The notes under the pieces were generated by a model, which saw nothing but the letters and a program-made list of their open reading frames with translations, searched no databases and was not told where the DNA came from. Shown one piece after another: positions 10,486-21,577 of a stretch of DNA of 64,000 nucleotides. How positions within the stretch are numbered: the stretch's first letter is position 1; the number at the start of each line of letters is the position of its first letter. Where the stretch lies: contig JAKEKT010000064.1 in NCBI GenBank assembly GCA_021495925.1, positions 1 to 64,000 of the forward strand, read 5' to 3'. Both the position numbers and the translations under genes were made by a program. This DNA is from Diplodia intermedia. Its lineage: Eukaryota > Ascomycota > Dothideomycetes > Botryosphaeriales > Botryosphaeriaceae.

Positions 10486-11709
10486 ATGTGGAAAAAAGGA
10501 TTCCTCGGGCGTGGCAAGGAAAACCCGCGCATCGCCGTCGGCGAGCCGGTGCTCATCGAGACGTCCTACGACACGCGGAATCTGAGCAGTCGATCCAAGC
10601 ACCGTCCGCTCATTGAAGCCGCCAACGAGGCAGCCGCGAGCTTCCGCCCCCCACGGCTTGCGCCGCTGGACCTGCAAGAAGACCATTCGCAACACCTCGA
10701 CCCGCGCTACTCTCACGCCGCCTCGTCATTCTATTCCCAACCATCACCAGCCATTCCCTATGAGCACTGGCCTCCGACAAATGCTCTTGGATTCCACATG
10801 CCCTACGAAGTCTCGCCCGTGGAGGAGAGCCCCAATGCGTACGAAGCACCACGCCGGGACTCGGACGTGAGCGTGCACGAAGAAGAGCCCAGGAGCCGCT
10901 TCAGCTGGTCCACGCGGGCGACGCAGCAGACGACGCCGCAGACGGCCTTCGAGCACAGCCCGCCGCCCAGCCCACCGCCCGCTCTGCCGGCCAAGTACAA
11001 CACCGGCAACGGGCCATTCGGGCCTCGCGACCGACAGCCGTCCCAATCCTCAAACTACCCGCCGCGTTTCGACTCGCGCCCGACGATGAGCCTGAGGTCC
11101 ATGTCCAGCACCACCTCGACAGCCACGCTGCGCAAGCCCGTGCCGACGCCCTCCTACTCCAACACCATCACCACCGTGAAGCGGTCCCAGACGCAGCCAG
11201 CGAACAACAGCACCGCCACCGCCCCCACCACCACCACCACCAACACGGCCACATACAACCCGTACGGCTACACCGCCTACCCGCACACGCCCACATCCTC
11301 GAAGCCCTCGACGCCGACGCCGCGCGCCTCGACGCCGACGTCAGCCAACAAGACGCTCCCGCTGCCGCCGCAGCTCGCCGACAACGAGTCCGTCACCAAC
11401 GCGGACCCGCTGTCCAAGTACACGGCGCAGCTCGACGACCTGGCGCTGCGCCGCCAGAACATCTCGCGCGTCGTCAGGGACCTCACCACCCTGCCCGACC
11501 TCAACAACCCGCTCAGCGTCGACATGGCCACGCGCCGCGCCAACGAGCGCAAGGTCAAGGCCCTGCAGGAAGAGCTGACTGAGATCGCCGCCCGCGAGCA
11601 CGAGATCGGCATGAAGCTGCATCGCGCCCGCAAGAAGGCCGAGAGGGAGGAGGGCTATGATGGCGGCACCACCGCGCTGTGGGTTAGGAGGGTGACGAAT
11701 CCGGTTTGA
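10486..11709 (+). CDS. conserved fungal protein, disordered with C-terminal coiled coil
   Basis: A 407-residue protein whose function is not recognised. The start is ATG 10486, directly after a likely 5' UTR intron. The longer frame back to 10246 reads through that intron and has no family-like sequence. The N-terminus is basic and compact (MWKKGFLGRG). A long Ser/Pro/Thr/Gln-rich disordered middle (about residues 60-300) follows, including a PPPSPPPALPAK stretch typical of SH3 or WW ligands. The C-terminal 100 residues are helical and charged (DPLSKYTAQLDDLALRRQNI, later ALQEELTEIAAREHEI), predicting a coiled coil. No membrane segment or signal peptide is seen. The layout suggests a scaffold or cortical adaptor, but this is inference only. 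Confidence 0.8.
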   Translation: MWKKGFLGRGKENPRIAVGEPVLIETSYDTRNLSSRSKHRPLIEAANEAAASFRPPRLAPLDLQEDHSQHLDPRYSHAASSFYSQPSPAIPYEHWPPTNALGFHMPYEVSPVEESPNAYEAPRRDSDVSVHEEEPRSRFSWSTRATQQTTPQTAFEHSPPPSPPPALPAKYNTGNGPFGPRDRQPSQSSNYPPRFDSRPTMSLRSMSSTTSTATLRKPVPTPSYSNTITTVKRSQTQPANNSTATAPTTTTTNTATYNPYGYTAYPHTPTSSKPSTPTPRASTPTSANKTLPLPPQLADNESVTNADPLSKYTAQLDDLALRRQNISRVVRDLTTLPDLNNPLSVDMATRRANERKVKALQEELTEIAAREHEIGMKLHRARKKAEREEGYDGGTTALWVRRVTNPV

Positions 11710-12580
11710 GGGAACGTCACGTGTGGGGTTGGGGAGGGAATGGAATGGGGCTTTGCATTATTGGTGAACTTTATTGGTTCGATTCTGCATGGAAGGGGCC
11801 TGGCTTATCGGGAGAAGGAATTGCACAGGGGTTTTGGGGCTTTTGTTTTTTTGGTTTATTCTTTTTGTTCGTTTTGGCGGCGCCATACCCTACCTGCGGC
11901 CTCATTTAAGCATTACTTCCCTTTTGTTCTTTGGTAGAGTGGATTTGAAATCCGACTTCTCTTCCTACTACGTGTAACTACCGCCCAAATGCAGGGCACT
12001 CGTTATCATCACGCAAAGCTGCACAGTGGCTGAGGTATAATTTAACTCTCTAGAAATGATTCGAGCGCAACACTGCACCTTGTACTGGACACATTTTCTG
12101 TGGATGGTTTTCTACGATTTCAGAACCCAAGTCTTGGTCCAGAGGCGTGTTCCAAATGAAATGGGTGTGTCGGTAAAGCGCGATTCATGTTGGGCTGCAG
12201 AAGATTTGGCCGGTTCGTTGCCCAACGAAGATGCGGCTATCACGCGCTTGTACGAGCCACTTGTACAAGCCACTGTGGCTACAGATGTTCTGCGATGGAA
12301 CAAAAAGTCCAAAAGACTGCACGACGATCACGACCGCAGCACGGGTCACATCCATAACGTTGCACGTGTAGGAAAAGCCAGAACGAGGTCCTGACGGCGG
12401 CTACAACAGCGCGCCGAAACCCATAGTATTCGTAGGTATCATTGTCTTCCCCTCCCAGAGAGGTGATTGCGCCAGATAGAGCAAGCACAGAACGCCGTGT
12501 GTCCTTGTCCGTGACACGATGCCCTCGAGCAGGTGTGGTAAAGAGATTTTCTTCCGGTCGTTCGATCGTGGGGTGCCCGT
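11710..12580. other. convergent intergenic stretch, no gene seen
   Basis: The 3' flanks of two converging genes lie here. T-rich runs at 11840-11880 may belong to the 3' UTR and polyadenylation zone of the upstream gene. A 112-residue frame (12056-12394) has no recognisable domain or codon pattern and is not called. Confidence 0.5.
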
Positions 12581-12997
12581 CTATTTCTTGCCGGACTTCT
12601 TGATGCCCTGACCGCCGACGCTGAGGGGGCCCTTGCCCTTGGCCTTGGCCTGCAGATCGGCGAGAGCCTTCTTGTCTGTCGCGCAGGGAGAGAAGTGCGG
12701 GTTAGCAAGCTGTGGCGATGGCGGGTGCAAACACGCGGCGCAGTACGGAGAAGCGCTCGGCAGACGTGCTCGAGCAGGATTTGCGGCGGCGGTGAGCGTG
12801 GCGGCGGGAGTGCTCTATACTCACCGGCCATCATCTTAGCCTTGTAGGCCTTGTCCTCGTCGTCGTCCTCGTGCTCCTTCTTCTTGGGCTTCTTGTTGTG
12901 GATCGGCTTGGTGCCGTCTGACGGGGCGCGGCGGTTAGCGGGCGGAGCGGGGTAGAGGTGCGGGCGCAAAATACGCACTTCCCATTCCTGAAGGCAT
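12581..12997 (-). CDS. tma7: TMA7 family, translation machinery-associated protein
   Basis: A small protein of the TMA7 (coiled-coil domain 72) family, which is associated with ribosomes in yeast. Three exons were resolved: 12979-12997 (19 bp), 12825-12917 and 12581-12675, with introns of 61 and 149 bp. They give 68 residues, the usual family length. The middle exon is Lys-rich then acidic (KKPKKKEHEDDDEDKAYKAK). The last exon carries the family tail with GKGPL and ends in IKKSGKK. The first exon supplies only six codons and one base, so automatic gene finders may misplace the start. The gene is divergent from NDC80 with 383 bases between the two start codons. Confidence 0.93.
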
Positions 12998-13380
12998 GCT
13001 GGCGGTGGTGTTGCGGAGGACTGTCTTTCGCTTCTGGAAGATCTCGCGGGAGTGAGACAGCGAGCGAGCGACGAGGGCGGCGGTGGCCAGAAAGAAGGGC
13101 GAGCGGGTGCGGGCGGCGGCGTGGTCTCGGCGCGGACCCGAAAGTGGCAGTCGCGTGGCGCTAAAAGGCGGCAGGGATGTTGGCCTTGCGACCGCTCGTG
13201 CGTTCTGTTTACACAACAATCCCGCTCGCCGACAACTCAGCTCCACCATCCCACCAACACATCCACACCCCGCCTGCTGTCGCGACCTCGCACACCACAT
13301 CGCATCGATCGCTGATTGCGCGCGACTGTTCTCTTGCTCCATATCATTGCGCGCGCACACAACCACGCACCGCTGCTGCC
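12998..13380. promoter_or_regulatory. short bidirectional promoter of TMA7 and NDC80
   Basis: This is 383 bases between two divergent start codons with no coding evidence. Pyrimidine-rich stretches precede each ATG. It must serve both a ribosome-associated and a cell-cycle gene. Confidence 0.6.
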
Positions 13381-15712
13381 ATGGCTCACGAGCAGGGCCT
13401 CTTTTCCGTCCGACGGCCCCGAGAAGTGCGTCGCATCTCTTCCTTCCCGTCGCGCCTACTCTGACATGATATATAGACCCTCGGAGGCCTCAACACCAAT
13501 CTGACTGGCATTCCGGTGCCCGCCTCGGCCATGAAGCGCTCCAATTCGAACTCCAACATGGCCGGCCGTGGCATGGGCGGTCGCATGTCCCTCGCACCGG
13601 GCTTGGGCTTGGGCCGCCCTGCGCAGCCAAACTTCCACCGCTCCTCTTCGGGAAACAATCTCGCAGATATGGGCTCCTCATCGGTGAAGCGCCAGTCGAT
13701 GGCGCCCAACATGTTCAGCAGCGGCAGGAAGAGCTTTGCGCCGGGAATGGTGTCCACGCCTGCAGCCGCGCCCGCGGGCACTGACCAAGGCTCTCAGCGA
13801 CGCAGCAGCATCTGGGGAGCACGTCCGTCTAATGGAATTGGCGGCACCATGGGCGTCCACCAGAGCTTCTTTACCACCGCCCCGCCTGCCGCAGCAATTC
13901 CGCAGGACCCGCGCCGGCTGAAGGACCCCAGCGTCCGCGCCCAGATGGCTCACGAGCTCAGCGAGTACCTCACTCGCAACAACTTCGAGATGGACATGAA
14001 GCACTCGCTCACCCACAAGTCGTTCACCTCGCCAACGCAGAAGGATTTCAACTGCATGTTTCAATGGCTGTACCACCGCATCGACCCCAGCTACCGCTTC
14101 CAGAAGAACATCGACCAGGAAGTCCCGCCACTTTTGAAGCAGATGCGCTACCCCTTCGAGAAGAGCATTATGAAGTCGCAGATCGCAGCAGTGGGCGGCA
14201 ACAACTGGTCGACTTTCCTCGGCCTGCTGCACTGGATGATGCAGCTTTCGCAGATGATTGAGCACTACGCATCTGGCGCCTACGATGAGGCCTCCATGGA
14301 GGCTGGGTTCGATGTGACCGGCGACAAGATCATTTTCCAATTTCTTACTGATGCGTACCGCGATTGGCTCCAAGTGGAGGACGATGCCGAAGAGGAGGCC
14401 GACCAGGTTATCTCGAGGCACGTCGAGAACATGGCCGCTAAATTCGACGATGCGAACGCCGCACACCTTGAACAGGTCAGGGTGTTGGAGGCTGAACACC
14501 AGGCTCTGCAGGACCAGATCGAGGAGCTTAGCAAAAACGGGCCCAGGATAGCCAAGCTGGATGAGCAGATCAAGATCCTCGAGGAGGACCGCGTCAAGTT
14601 CGAAAACTACAACAACAGCATGGAAGCCAAGGTGGAGAAGTACCAGAACCGGGCCAAGCTGCTCGACGACGAGATTAAGAAGATCGAGGCCGAACTCGAG
14701 GAAGCTGAGCAGGACAAGACCAACCTGCAGGGCATGGTCGACCAGCAGGGCATCACCATCCAGGACATCGACCGCATGAACGCGGAGCGCGAGCGTCTGC
14801 AGAAGAGCGCAGAGTCGACGAATGTCCGGCTTGAGGATACGAGGAGGAGAATATCCGACAAGGAGTTGGAAGCAACCCGAAAGCTGGACGAGCTCGAGAG
14901 GACGGTGGAGAAGTACAACTCGCAGGGCTACGAGATTGGCGTCATTCCCGCCAGCGCTCCCAGGGCCAACGGCGCAGATTTCGAGTTGGTGCTCACACTC
15001 AGCGAGGTGCCTTTCAACTCATCTCAAATGGACACGACATCGGAGAAGTTGCTCACCAGCGCGGGCAATGGCTACCAATACCACGACCTCCTTAACCACG
15101 ACCCCAGGAGAGAGCTGAAGAATGCCATTCTTGGCCTGAAGAAGGACATCCGTGACCGGATGAGCGCGGCCCAGGAGGCCGACTTTGAGAATCACGAGAT
15201 GCTCGACAAAGTCAAGGAAGCCATGGACGACAAGCTTTCCGAGGTGGAGGCTCTCAGCCACAGAGTGCGCGCCGCGGAGGAGGAATTCGAGAAGACAAGA
15301 GAGATCACGACGGCGCAGAAGATGGCCTCGGACACACAGGTCGAGCGCATGGAGAAGGAGCTGGCGAAGTTGCGCGCTGGCTTGACCGAGAGCGTGCAGC
15401 TGATGGAGCAGAGGGAAATGAACTCGAACCTTGAGTAAGTGTATCCGCTCTGCTGAAGATGATGGGCTTGGTGCTAACGGGTGTGCTTCCAGGTACGAGC
15501 AATTGCAAGTACGCGCCAACGATATCCGTGAGCAGTTGCACTCGGAAATTGAGAACATCCTCAACTACGTCATCAACTGGAAGATTTCCATCCAAGGCGA
15601 ATTGTACAAGTATGAGGAGGAAGTAGTGGATCATCAACAGGACATGCAGAAGAAGTTGAACACGCCGGCGGATGCGGACATGGATGAGGCCATGGACGGC
15701 GTTGAGTATTAA
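13381..15712 (+). CDS. ndc80: NDC80/HEC1 outer kinetochore protein
   Basis: This is the microtubule-binding subunit of the Ndc80 complex, which couples kinetochores to spindle microtubules. Three exons: 13381-13425, 13477-15434 and 15493-15712, with introns of 51 and 58 bp, giving 740 residues. The first exon (MAHEQGLFSVRRPRE) joins in frame to TLGGLNTNLTGIPVP. The N-terminal tail (to about residue 155) is basic and Ser/Arg-rich, as expected of the Aurora-regulated tail. A calponin-homology region follows at about 160-275 (DPSVRAQM, then FNCMFQWLYHRIDPSYRF, later NNWSTFLGLLHWM). A long coiled coil covers about 310-700. The C-terminal exon ends in an acidic stretch. Length and order match fungal Ndc80, and no oddities are seen. 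Confidence 0.96.
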
Positions 15713-16167
15713 GAGCGGAGCGTTGATGTCTGCGACCCTGTTTATTTCTGATGACGACACGACTTCGTGCTGGGAGGACAGCGATTTTTGTTAATATCCT
15801 GGGTGCTTTTCACTCTTCACGGCTTGGGGTTGATCAGGCGTAGTGGGGGGATGTTTGCTTGGATGCCCGGGGTACGGTGTTTGGGATTCGGGGACTCGGG
15901 ATGCGATACCTCTTCTGCCTGGACTTGTTAGTGATGATTGCGCAATAGTAAATTTCTTTGCACTTCGCTCTTGCTTGGGAGTTGGCGACGAAATAATGTT
16001 GAACTCGCAAAATAAGCGCTGATTTGGTGGCGTCAGAGCTTGTGCCGACGTCAGACCTAGCTCATGAAATGGGCAAGCTCCCAGGGTGCTCGCGTAATGA
16101 GCGCGACAACATGTGAAAGGTGCAACACCACCTCACCAGAACACCCGTCCAGCTTCCCGGCCCGACA
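15713..16167. other. intergenic stretch, no gene seen
   Basis: This is 455 bases between tandem plus-strand genes: the NDC80 3' UTR region, then the seipin promoter. Nothing further is recognised. Confidence 0.5.
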
Positions 16168-17934
16168 ATGACGGCCTCAACCACCGGCTCCGACGACGAG
16201 GTGTACGTCAAGGGCGCCATCGAGATCGTAAAGGTACGTCCCTCCCCGCGCGTCGAATGAAGCTCGCCCGACAAGCTCCCCCGCCTCACCTCGCCTCGCC
16301 TCGCCCCCCACCCCCCCTTCCACGAGTCCCTCTCCTCCTCCTCCCATCGCGCCCAAATCGCCCGCCCGTGCCCATACACGACACACACACACCCGCGACC
16401 GCCTCACCTCCCCGCGACAGCGAGCTAACCCCCCCTCCGCAGGACACGCTCCTCGCGCCCATCCGCACCGCCTTCTCCAAGCCCGCGCGCCGCGCCTACA
16501 TCCAAACGCTCCTCCTCACCCTCGGCACCTTCAGCCTCCTCGGCGTCGCCATCGCCGCCTACTCCGTCTTCTACTTCGCCTACGTGCCGACCCGCGGCTT
16601 CAGCGTGCCCGTGCACCTGCAGTATCCATCGTCCCCTCCGTCCTCCTCCTCATCATCCTCGCAGCAGGACCGCTCGTTCGCCGAGTTGCGCGATGAATTG
16701 TGCTTGGGCTTGATGGCGGGCGAGAAGAAGCGCGGGGAGAGGGGAGGAGGAGGGGACGTCGTGTATCATCCATGGGGCACGGCGAGGGGGCTGAGGCAGT
16801 GGCTCGTGGCTGACCAAGGGTACGATGTACGCGTCGAGCTGGATATGCCGCGCACCCGGCCCAATCGCGATGCGGGGAACTTCATGGTCGAGCTCGCGCT
16901 GCTCGGCCCGCCGGGCGCGAGCGGGGCGAGCGTGGGGTCGGGGATCGTGGGGACGTACGGGGTTGCGGGGGAGGGGGGGAAGGCGCCGAAGCAGAGGGAG
17001 GGGGACGTCGTGTTGGCCGTGTCGAGGCGCCCCGCCATCTTGACGTGGTATAGCGATGTCGTGGAGAATGTGAACAAGGCGGTCGAGATGCCGTGGTATC
17101 TGCTGGGCTGGCGGCGGGAGTCGGAGAGGTTGGTCGTGGGCATGATGGAGGGGGTGCGGTTCGAGAGGGGCTGGGCGAACGTGGCAGAGGCGTTGAGGGT
17201 CGAGTTGCGCGCGGTGGAGAGGCTGCAGGTGTATGCGGTGAGGGTCGTTTTCGAGGCCAAGTTGCGCGGGTTGAGGTATGTTTTGTTCATACGCGCTTTT
17301 GTCTTTTCCGGTGTCGAAGCTCACATCCACCCGCAGGTACATCATGTACAACTACCGCCTCCCCTCCGCCCTCGTCTTCACCACCCTCTTCTGGTTCGTC
17401 GAGCTCGTCTTCATGGTCCTCGCCTGGCTCGCCCTCTCCCAAATCTTCTCGCCCGCTCCCCGCGCCACCACCAGCAAATCCGCCAAAGCCGAACAAGAAG
17501 AACCGTCGACGAAGCCCGACGAAGACGAAACCGAAATCGACCTCAACAGAATCAAGTCCGACCCGGACGAAACGGAGGAAACGACCGACGTCCCCGACCT
17601 CTCCGACACCCCGCGCACCTTCCCCACGTACAGGGGCCAGCAGCCGCTGCGGTACGAGTCGCCCCGCGTCAAGAGCGAGGAGGAAGATGAGGGCGAGACG
17701 GCGACGGCGACGGCCGAGTCGGCGGTCGATATCGCCGGCGTGGTGGCGCCCGGGCAGGAGGCGGACGATGAGGATGACGAGGATGCGGATTTCGTCCTGG
17801 ATACGGCCGGGAGGTACATGGAGAGGGACTCGGGGCTGGGGACGAGCATGGAGAGTGGGCAGGACCGGAGGAGGGGGGAGGCGGTTAGGAAGCGGAGGTC
17901 TGGGTTCTTTGGGGGCGGGGGTGGGGAGCAGTAG
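16168..17934 (+). CDS. seipin-like lipid-droplet assembly protein
   Basis: Seipin family protein of the endoplasmic reticulum, needed for orderly lipid-droplet formation. Three exons: 16168-16233, 16443-17275 and 17337-17934, with introns of 209 and 61 bp, giving 498 residues. The order is as in the family: a short cytosolic N-terminus, a first transmembrane helix (about residues 40-65), a lumenal domain opening with YVPTRGFSVPVHLQY and containing QGYDVRVELDMPRTRPNRD, a second transmembrane helix (about 308-332, FTTLFWFVELVFMVLAWLAL) and a long cytosolic tail. The tail is acidic and disordered, with many Glu/Asp/Ser residues, longer than in yeast seipin but common in filamentous fungi. The first intron is C-rich and contains an (AC)n run near 16378-16392. 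Confidence 0.93.
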
Positions 17935-18302
17935 AGTGAGCTGACGCGGGAGGAGTGAATCGGCGGTTGTGTGGAGGTGATGGTGGTCATGATACCCAGA
18001 TTGCAACTGTAGGATAAGGTTTTTTCTCTTCTTGTATTTCTTCCTTCTTGACAAACTTTGGTGGCAGTATACCACGTCAATCAACCACTCCCCCACTCCC
18101 AATCCTCAAACCCTCAATCATTCCCGCCAAACTCCCTCTCGCCTTCCCCCGCCTCCCACCACCATCGAACACCACTCACTCACTACCAATCCCCCCAACC
18201 ACCATCGAACACCACTCACTCACTACCAATCCCCCCAACCACCATCGAACACCACTCACTCACTACCAATCCCCCCCACCACCATCGAACACCACTCACT
18301 CA
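17935..18302. other. convergent 3' region with minisatellite
   Basis: The 3' flanks of seipin and of the SR-like gene meet here. The sequence holds most of the 40-bp minisatellite described separately and no gene. Confidence 0.6.
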
Positions 18303-18320
18303 CTACCAATCCCCCCCACC
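18161..18320 (+). repeat. 40-bp minisatellite, four copies
   Basis: Four head-to-tail units start at 18161, 18201, 18241 and 18281. They differ by only one base, A or C, near the unit end (CCCCCCAACC or CCCCCCCACC). The last unit overlaps the stop codon of the minus-strand SR-like gene (18303-18305). Each unit, read on the minus strand, contains the same GATTGGTAG that ends the gene. Confidence 0.95.
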
Positions 18321-19850
18321 ATCCTCCCCCCCACCACCACCACCACCTCCCCCACCAAACCTCGCCCTCGCCAACCCCCTCAACATATCCATCGTCCTCT
18401 CCTCCTTGGCCCGATGCTCGGCAAACTTCTCCTCGCGCTCCGCCGCCCGCGCCCGCAGCACCTCCTCCCGCCTGATCTCCCTATCCGTCTTCTTCCGCTC
18501 GTTCTCCCTCCGCCGCCGCCTGTACTCCTCCCCATCGTCATCGCCGATCAAGTCGCCCTCGCCCACCTCTTCTATCCCCCCGCCTTCCTTGGCGTCGCGG
18601 AACGCGTGCAGCGTCGCCGTCTGCGCGGCGCGGTTCTCCATGCGGCGCTCGTGCGTGCCCGCGTCGGCGCGGGGGGGCGCGAGGGAGGCGAGGTGCGCTT
18701 TTTGGGCGGCGCGGGAGGCGGTGTGGTGGGCGCGGAGGAGGGTGGCGTGTTGGGTTGCGGAGGTGGCGAGGAGGTCTGCGGGGTGGGGGGTGGGTGTTAG
18801 TGGTGGTTGCGGTGACGGTGACGGTGACGGGGCACGGCGGGGGATGGGGGGAGGGTGGGCGAACGTACCGTCCCGGTACTCGAGGTCTTCCATCCGGGGG
18901 ATCGCCGGGCCCGACTTGCGTGCTGCTGCTGCTGTGGAGGGGGCGCTTGATACGGCGCCGGGTAGGGCGGCGGGACCGAAGTCGTCGGAGGACGCGTCGG
19001 AGGCGTCGTCGTCGGAGGCGGCATCGTCGCGGCGGTGCGGCGGTGCGGCGGACGAAGACGTCGGTGCCGTCTCGCTCGGGGTGTTGGTGGCGTTGCGGCG
19101 GCGGCCGTAGTCGGGCGATGCGCGCCTCTTCTGCCGCGGCGGCTGGTTCTTGGTGCCGGCATTGTTGTTGTCGTCATCGTCGCCGTGCTCGGCGGCGGAG
19201 GAGTCAATCGCTTTCTGCAGCGTGGCTGGGTCGTACCAGCCCTCTGCCAGTTCTCCACGGTTCCTCACGAGCGTCAGTCTCTCGCATCCTGTCGATGTGG
19301 GGAGCGGGGGGGACGGAAACAAAGGGAAAGCAGAGGTCAATGCCTCTCCAAGGGAAAAGAGGAAAGAGGACGTCAGACAACAAGACTAGAAACCACCAAA
19401 AAAAAGCGCAGGAAAAAAAAACCATCACACTCACCACTTCCCCACAAAGCTCTTCCACCTCCCCCTCACCTCGTCCTCCCCCAACTCCTCCAACACCAAC
19501 TGCTTCTGGATGTCCAGATACAGCGCAAACATCGGCCTGTACCGCCGGTAGTCGCCGTGTCGCGACAGCGGCCGCGCGCCGAGCGGGAGCGGTTGTTGTT
19601 GTTGTTGCGTTGCGGACGCCGATGTTTTCTTTCCGGCGTCTTTGTTCTTGGAGCTGTGGTGGTGACGCCCATGGTGATGGTGGTGCCGGCGGCGCTCGTG
19701 CGGCGAGCGGGAGCGCGTGCGGTGAGAGCGCCGGTGATGGTGGTCGTCGTCGTCTTTGTCGGCGGTGGGGGCGCGGCGCGGGGAGCGCGAACGCGAGCGC
19801 GTCGATGCGTGATGGCGGCTGCGGTGGTGGTGGTGGCGGTCGGACGGCAT
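18303..19850 (-). CDS. SR-like nuclear protein, often auto-named 'RNA helicase HEL117'
   Basis: Three exons, 19435-19850, 18869-19263 and 18303-18775 (introns 171 and 93 bp), give 427 residues. The N-terminus (about 1-85) is rich in Arg/Ser, His and Asp with SRSRSPR motifs, typical of pre-mRNA-processing proteins. A conserved block follows (YRPMFALYLDIQKQ, then RGRWKSFVGKWNRGELAEGW, the last part formed by splicing). Next come an acidic Ser stretch, a short conserved piece (GPAIPRMEDLEYRD) and a long charged helix ending in REEVLRARAAEREEKFAEHR. No helicase motif is seen, so the name often given to such proteins looks unjustified. The protein ends in poly-Gly and Asp-Trp coded by the edge of a minisatellite. 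A nuclear RNA-related role is inferred from composition only. Confidence 0.82.
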
Positions 19851-20229
19851 GGCTGTGTCGTCGCGAAGGATTTTGCGGAGGTGGCGGCGACGGGGTGGTG
19901 GGAGTGGGGATGAGGAAGGAGTGTTGTTGTTGTGGAGACGGGCGGCGGGCTAGGGAAGGAGCGGAGCGGAGCTTGTGTTCGCTTGACGATGCAGCTCGGG
20001 TCGATCAGATCAGGGCAAAAAAGCTTGGCGCGGCGGGATGGGATAGAGTCATGGGTCAGGGTCACGTCGCGAGCCGGTTTGTTTTGTTTGCTCTTGCTTG
20101 AGCATGTTCGTTCGATACGTGATATTCTACGTTGTACTGGTCTTCAATTGGATGGGCAGGTAGGCCACCGTCCAAGCCCGCGAGATACACGCCCAACCCT
20201 TATGCCATGATGCGCGATTGGCGACATGT
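19851..20229. other. intergenic stretch, SR-like gene promoter
   Basis: This is 379 bases between the start of the SR-like gene and the 3' end of the secreted double-psi barrel gene. Nothing else is recognised. Confidence 0.5.
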
Positions 20230-20991
20230 CTACCAGCCGGAGCCGATCTGAGTGCCGCTCCACTGCGAGCAGTCGACCTCCTCGGCGGTGCCCACGGCCA
20301 GGCCGATGTCGTTGCCGCCGAACACGGCCGTGTTGGCGCCCGAGTCGATGCACAGGTCGAAGTTGACGTTCGCCCCGTACGAGTTGGTCTCCGACAGCGA
20401 CCCCATCGAGCACACGTTGTTCCCCGACGCTAAACGTCCACCGAGTCAGTACTTTTGCCGGCGTGCATCGCAATACGAAGTGCAATAATGGTGGCGGATG
20501 CTAAACTAGCAACGACCAGCGCGCACCCCTCTCTCCGCAGCTCCATTCAGGCCGCGGCGTGTTTGAGATGCGTGGCCGTGCGTAACTGTGTTGATCCGAG
20601 GTGGGAGGTGTGGGGCTTACCAGGGCAGAGGTTGTCAACGCGGACGACGACACTCTTGGTGCCGCTGAGAGTGTTGCCGGAGCTGTCCGTCTCGGCCGTC
20701 AAGGCGTAGCATTTGCCGCAAGCAGGGCCGGCGCCCTCGCTGGGGCCCACGCCGTACAGGTTCTGCGAGACGGCGGCAGAGTAGCCGGGCTGCGGAGTCA
20801 TTAGCACCGGGGAATAGCCTGGTTGATGGGGCGGAGCTCACGTTGAAGTAGAAGCCGCAAGCGCCCGTCTTGAGGCAGGTGCCCGAGCCGTTGTTGTCGC
20901 TGGAGCCGTAGGCCGTCATGGTGGCCTTGTAGCTGGCGGCATTGGCAACGCCCAGCGCGGCGGTGAGGTAAACGAGCGACTGTGCAAACAT
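20230..20991 (-). CDS. secreted endoglucanase V-like (GH45/expansin-fold) protein
   Basis: Three exons, 20842-20991, 20621-20789 and 20230-20429 (introns 52 and 191 bp), give 172 residues. Residues 1-18 form a signal peptide (cleavage after VANA). The mature protein is one double-psi beta-barrel domain. It carries conserved Cys and Gly motifs (GACGF, then GPACGKCYALTAE and VVVRVDNLCP) resembling GH45 endoglucanases and expansin-like proteins that loosen plant or fungal walls. No cellulose-binding module or linker follows. Where GH45 enzymes usually have an Asp soon after the first strand (TRYxD), this protein reads TAYGSSD, so glycoside hydrolysis is uncertain and an expansin-like, non-hydrolytic role is an alternative. 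A TATA element lies 56 bases upstream of the ATG, consistent with a strong regulated promoter. Confidence 0.85.
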
Positions 20992-21577
20992 GGTGGAGAG
21001 AGTGGACAAGGGGTGTGATTCTCCCACAACGAGGGCAGCGCTCCCTCCTTTATACCGCCCTGACTCTCCGTTTTGAAACGACCACCATCGCTCCCCCGAC
21101 GTCATGCGCGGCCCCGGTGATTCTGGAGTGTGTTCGCTGACTCTGTGCCGTCCCTCGAGAGCCACCACGCGGCCGGCCTTACTACTCGTGGCGCCGCGGT
21201 TCCCACAATTCTTTAATCAACCCGGCGCTCTGGCCATCCGCCTCCCCAACTAGCCACCAAGTTCGTTGCCAAGTAACCCTGCAGGGCAATCAGCCTGCTC
21301 GTTTCAGCGCCTTTTGCCGGCATACAGCCCCGGTTGGTGCTGGCGCCTCACGCTTCAGGCCCGGCTCCCGTGTTAATCTGGCGGCGCGGGGTGGGGAAGC
21401 GCCGGGATGATCTGCCGTCGATCAATTAAACGGCGAAGCTTGACTCTGACTGCTGCCCACGAGGTTTCAAGGGAACGAGGGGCGTGGTTGCAGTATCGGG
21501 GGTATCGTCGGGTTGGAGGGCTGCAGCAGATAGCGACGGCGTCGCAAGTTAATGTGTCCCCGTTCAACGCGCGCAGC
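20992..21577. other. gene-free stretch (promoter of the secreted barrel gene)
   Basis: This is 586 bases between the secreted protein's start and the end of the F-box gene. Apart from the TATA element nothing is recognised. Confidence 0.5.
21047..21054 (-). promoter_or_regulatory. TATA box of the secreted barrel protein
   Basis: The minus strand reads TATAAAGG, ending 56 bases before the start codon at 20991. Confidence 0.6.

Noticed and set aside
12056..12394. 112-residue plus-strand frame
   Set aside because: No domain, no splice support and no base-composition pattern of a coding region.
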